Assembly: GCA_023488565.1 (NCBI GenBank)
Contig: JAMDDZ010000115.1
Coordinates: forward strand, 1 to 15,358
DNA length: 15,358 nucleotides
Origin: Bacillota bacterium
Lineage (GTDB): Bacteria; Bacillota; Sulfobacillia; Sulfobacillales; Sulfobacillaceae
Direction of reading: 5' to 3'
Part shown: piece by piece, positions 13,541-15,358 of the stretch
Layout: every line of letters starts with the position of its first letter
Numbering within the stretch: the first letter of the stretch is position 1
Position numbers and translations under genes: made by a program
Notes under the pieces: model-generated
Seen by the model: only the letters and a program-made list of their open reading frames with translations
Told to the model about the DNA's origin: nothing
The model's database searches: none

Positions 13541-14217
13541 GTCGCATACCTCCCAGGGGATCCGTTAATGTTGATCATATTGTCTGCGACATGACCCTGA
13601 ATAACCATCGAAACCGGGTGAACTGTTATGGAATTGTGGTGAAATGACATGATTTTGGGGTGAACTGCGAGGCGTTGTGATTGAACGCGATAGTAGTGAC
13701 GCACCCGAGCCATGATGCGGTCTGCCCATGCCATGTCTTGGCCCAACCCGAGTAAAGCTGTTTGTATTGCTAAACGTGGCAAGGAACGCCACCCTTGCCA
13801 CCCGTCCGAAACACCGAGGCATTCCGCCAAACCCCGGATCACCATTAACCTCAACTGGGTTTGTACCGCCGCATCATCCATGTTCAGCCCGTACGCCCAT
13901 CCCATCTCTAATCCCCATAGCAAGCAGATTTGCAATAAACCGGTAACATTGACCAAAATACCGGCCGGTCCTGCCACGACCCCCGCCACCGCTTCGGCAA
14001 ACAAATAACGGCGCCATTTCTGCCTTAATCGGCTCACCAAGCCTTCCACCACCATGTTGGGCACCCGTCCCACAGTCTTCGGGGTATAAACCCCAAACCC
14101 CAATTTCCGATAGGAAGCGTAAATCCATTGCGGATGCGCAAAATGCCCGACCGTCCGAACCCACGTCGCTCCCCAAATGTTCAAACGCGCACGGCACCAT
14201 GGTTCCTGATTTTTCAA
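13537..14217 (-). CDS. EcsC/DUF697-like membrane-associated protein
   Basis: A 226-residue protein. The core at about 70-135 (EAVAGVVAGPAGILVNVTGL, 75-94, then LLWGLEMGWAYGLNMDD) resembles the Gly-rich hydrophobic hairpin of the EcsC and DUF697 families, where a helical membrane-inserting segment ends in a YG motif. Similarity is by eye and moderate. The tail (183-226) consists of 7-residue repeats (LAVHP, MSFHH, ITVHP, MVIQG at matching positions) and is probably beta-forming. The start is TTG at 14217 with AAGGGAG nine bases upstream; the next Met in frame is at residue 55. It lies 48 nt downstream of the MarR gene on the same strand and overlaps the microprotein start by 4 nt. Function is unknown. 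Confidence 0.62.
   Translation of the reverse strand: MKNQEPWCRARLNIWGATWVRTVGHFAHPQWIYASYRKLGFGVYTPKTVGRVPNMVVEGLVSRLRQKWRRYLFAEAVAGVVAGPAGILVNVTGLLQICLLWGLEMGWAYGLNMDDAAVQTQLRLMVIRGLAECLGVSDGWQGWRSLPRLAIQTALLGLGQDMAWADRIMARVRHYYRVQSQRLAVHPKIMSFHHNSITVHPVSMVIQGHVADNMININGSPGRYAT
13616..13678. repeat. Three tandem 21-bp repeats in the 3' end of the EcsC-like gene
   Basis: Units begin at 13616, 13637 and 13658. Units 1 and 3 share GGGTGAACTG; unit 2 has TGGTGAAATG. Units 1 and 2 agree at 14 of 21 bases. The 21-bp period keeps the reading frame and encodes a 7-residue repeat in the protein tail. Confidence 0.65.
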
Positions 14218-14240
14218 CGGGACACGCTCCCTTCGTCGCC

Positions 14241-14262
14241 TATCTCCTAGTGTACGGAGATA
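14241..14262. promoter_or_regulatory. 7-bp inverted repeat between marR-like and EcsC-like genes
   Basis: TATCTCC (14241-14247) and GGAGATA (14256-14262) are perfect inverted copies with an 8-nt spacer, starting a few bases after the MarR stop. It could be an attenuating hairpin or a binding site controlling the downstream pair. There is no T-tract on the minus strand. Confidence 0.4.
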
Positions 14263-14265
14263 TTT

Positions 14266-14715
14266 TCAAAGGGTTCCTTTCCGATGCCCCATTTCGTCCT
14301 CGATCGGCCCACGTAGTTTTAGTAACAAAGCATAAAGCAATTCCTGTTCCTCGGTAGTCAAACGTTCGAATAGAGACGTCATCCGTTCTCTGCGTAAAGC
14401 TTTCATTTCGTCCAATACTTTTTGCCCATTTCCCGCTAGTTCGATGACACGCCTTCGACGGTCATGGTCTGGTACTGTTTGGCTAATTAGCCCCAATTCT
14501 TCCAGAGTTCGCGCCAAAGAGGACACCAAAGGCTTGGAAATTCCGAGAATTTCCGCTAGTTCCGACTTCTCTAAAGGCCCATGGCGCGCAATGATCCATA
14601 ATGCTCGCATTTCACCCGGGCGTAGCGGCAGGGTTTTCGGATGTGGACGAAATCCATACTGCATTTGCCGAATTAATTTTTGCAATTCTACGGCCAGTTC
14701 TTCTCGATCCACCAA
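14266..14715 (-). CDS. MarR-family transcriptional regulator
   Basis: A 149-residue winged-helix repressor. N-terminal dimerisation helix (1-25), winged helix-turn-helix at about 36-95 (PLEKSELAEILGISKPLVSS, 47-66), wing residues DHDRRRRVIEL (83-93), and a long C-terminal dimerisation helix ending near the stop. MarR proteins usually sit as dimers on palindromes and release on binding small aromatic or lipophilic ligands. The start is TTG at 14715 with AAGGGGG seven bases upstream; a GTG directly follows in frame and could also serve. The gene is divergent from an efflux adaptor, with a matching operator between them, so it most likely represses both itself and the pump. The EcsC-like gene and microprotein follow on the same strand. 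Confidence 0.88.
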   Translation of the reverse strand: MVDREELAVELQKLIRQMQYGFRPHPKTLPLRPGEMRALWIIARHGPLEKSELAEILGISKPLVSSLARTLEELGLISQTVPDHDRRRRVIELAGNGQKVLDEMKALRRERMTSLFERLTTEEQELLYALLLKLRGPIEDEMGHRKGTL

Positions 14716-14751
14716 ATCCGCGCCCCCTTTGAAACGACATTTAAGATAAAC

Positions 14752-14769
14752 TTTAGTTTACAAACTAAA
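14752..14769. promoter_or_regulatory. MarR-type operator
   Basis: TTTAGTTT-AC-AAACTAAA is a palindrome that is perfect apart from the two central bases. It lies in the divergent region between the MarR gene and the efflux adaptor gene. Length, AT-rich half-sites and position fit a MarR dimer site. Confidence 0.75.
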
Positions 14770-14786
14770 CTTTTTGCTCTTATCCT
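14757..14786 (+). promoter_or_regulatory. Possible promoter of the efflux adaptor gene, overlapping the operator
   Basis: TTTACA (14757-14762, five of six -35 bases) and TATCCT (14781-14786, four of six -10 bases) are spaced by 18 bp. The -35 lies inside the operator, so a bound repressor would block it. The -10 is weak. Confidence 0.4.
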
Positions 14787-14875
14787 AATACCGAACGATC
14801 ACTCTTGTCTATTGGAGAATCTCGATGTGAATTCGCCAACCTGATGCCACACTATTCTTTAGAGGAGCCCTTACG

Positions 14876-15358
14876 ATGAAAAAGTGGATCAAAATCGTCG
14901 GTATTGTCGTCATTGTCGTTGTTGTTCTGGTACTAGGCTATTCTGTGTTTCGGGGACATCATCCGGTCGCCTCCGGCACCACAACCGCTGCCTACTTGAC
15001 CAGCCATGCCGAACAAGGCACATTTACCGGGCAAGTCTCAGCCACCGGTTCTGTCGAGCCAAATGCATTGGCCGTTGTGCAAAGTCCTGGCTCAGCCACA
15101 ATATCGACCCTCTCCGTTAAATTGAACCAAACTGTAGCGTCGGGAGCAACCCTGGCCACCTTGTCCAATGGACAAACTTTAACCAGTCCGATAGCGGGAA
15201 CAGTCATTAGTCTGCCCATTGCCGCCGGCAGTTACGTGACGGCAGGAGAAACGGTAGCTACGGTAGCCGATACATCCATTCTATATGCCAACGTGCAAGT
15301 GCCCGAACAGTTTGTTCGTGAAGTAGCGGATGGGCAAACCGCCACTTTAACGCTTCCT
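14876..15358 (+). CDS. HlyD/RND-type efflux periplasmic adaptor, partial at window end
   Basis: The first 161 codons of a membrane fusion/adaptor protein, open to the last base of the window. Residues 5-22 form a membrane anchor (IKIVGIVVIVVVVLVLGY). Two half-motifs of the biotinyl-lipoyl domain follow: GQVSATGSVEPNALAVVQSP with VKLNQTVASGATLATL (52-96), and SPIAGTVISLPIAAGSYVTA (104-123) with GETVATV. The start of the beta-barrel domain is seen at VQVPEQFVREV (140-150). The link between the lipoyl halves is very short, so the long coiled-coil hairpin of Gram-negative adaptors is absent, as in Gram-positive versions that work with ABC exporters. GAGGAGCC precedes the ATG by nine bases. It is divergent from the MarR regulator and shares its operator. 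The transporter partner presumably lies beyond the window. Confidence 0.85.
   Translation, partial: MKKWIKIVGIVVIVVVVLVLGYSVFRGHHPVASGTTTAAYLTSHAEQGTFTGQVSATGSVEPNALAVVQSPGSATISTLSVKLNQTVASGATLATLSNGQTLTSPIAGTVISLPIAAGSYVTAGETVATVADTSILYANVQVPEQFVREVADGQTATLTLP

Noticed and set aside
1..15358. CRISPR array, tRNA or rRNA genes
   Set aside because: No regularly spaced direct repeats with unique spacers and no tRNA- or rRNA-like sequence were seen by eye.

Overview
The window looks like chromosomal DNA from a moderately GC-balanced Gram-positive bacterium. Strong AGGAGG-type ribosome binding sites, GTG and TTG starts, a three-gene E1alpha/E1beta/E2 oxoacid dehydrogenase operon and small-molecule CoA enzymes fit a Firmicute, possibly an acidophile of the Sulfobacillus type. 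That assignment comes from overall impression of the proteins and was not tested by a search.

Positions 1-8438 are a metabolic block. A 2,4-dienoyl-CoA reductase-like SDR (+) converges, over a strong hairpin, on a 3-hydroxyisobutyrate dehydrogenase-like enzyme (-). A polytopic O-antigen ligase/polymerase-like membrane protein (+) then runs tail to tail into the E2 gene and overlaps it by 60 nt. The pyruvate dehydrogenase-type operon (E1alpha, E1beta, E2) lies on the minus strand. Divergent from it is a FlK-type hotdog thioesterase with a clear extended -10 promoter, and this converges on a CaiB/BaiF CoA-transferase (-). The theme is acyl-CoA formation, transfer, reduction and hydrolysis.

Positions 8555-10271 hold an ECF sigma factor and, one base downstream, a single-pass membrane protein with a large outer domain. 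This is probably its anti-sigma or sensor partner, although no zinc anti-sigma motif is seen.

Positions 10272-13440 are a decayed accessory region. It contains a 5'-truncated, frameshifted ISAs1-type transposase remnant, several palindromes, and an IS200/IS605-type terminal hairpin fused to an N-terminally truncated HigB/RelE-type toxin gene. An apparently intact XRE antitoxin follows. Broken open fragments on both strands may derive from one kind of larger protein.

Positions 13390-15358 return to organised genes. A minus-strand transcription unit carries a MarR regulator, an EcsC/DUF697-like membrane protein whose tail is built of 7-residue repeats, and a 31-residue acidic microprotein translationally coupled to it and followed by a terminator. 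Divergent from MarR, across a near-perfect TTTAGTTT-N2-AAACTAAA operator, begins an HlyD/RND-type efflux adaptor that runs off the window. The coupled microprotein pair, the truncated toxin junction and the sigma/anti-sigma pair are the places most worth a second look.
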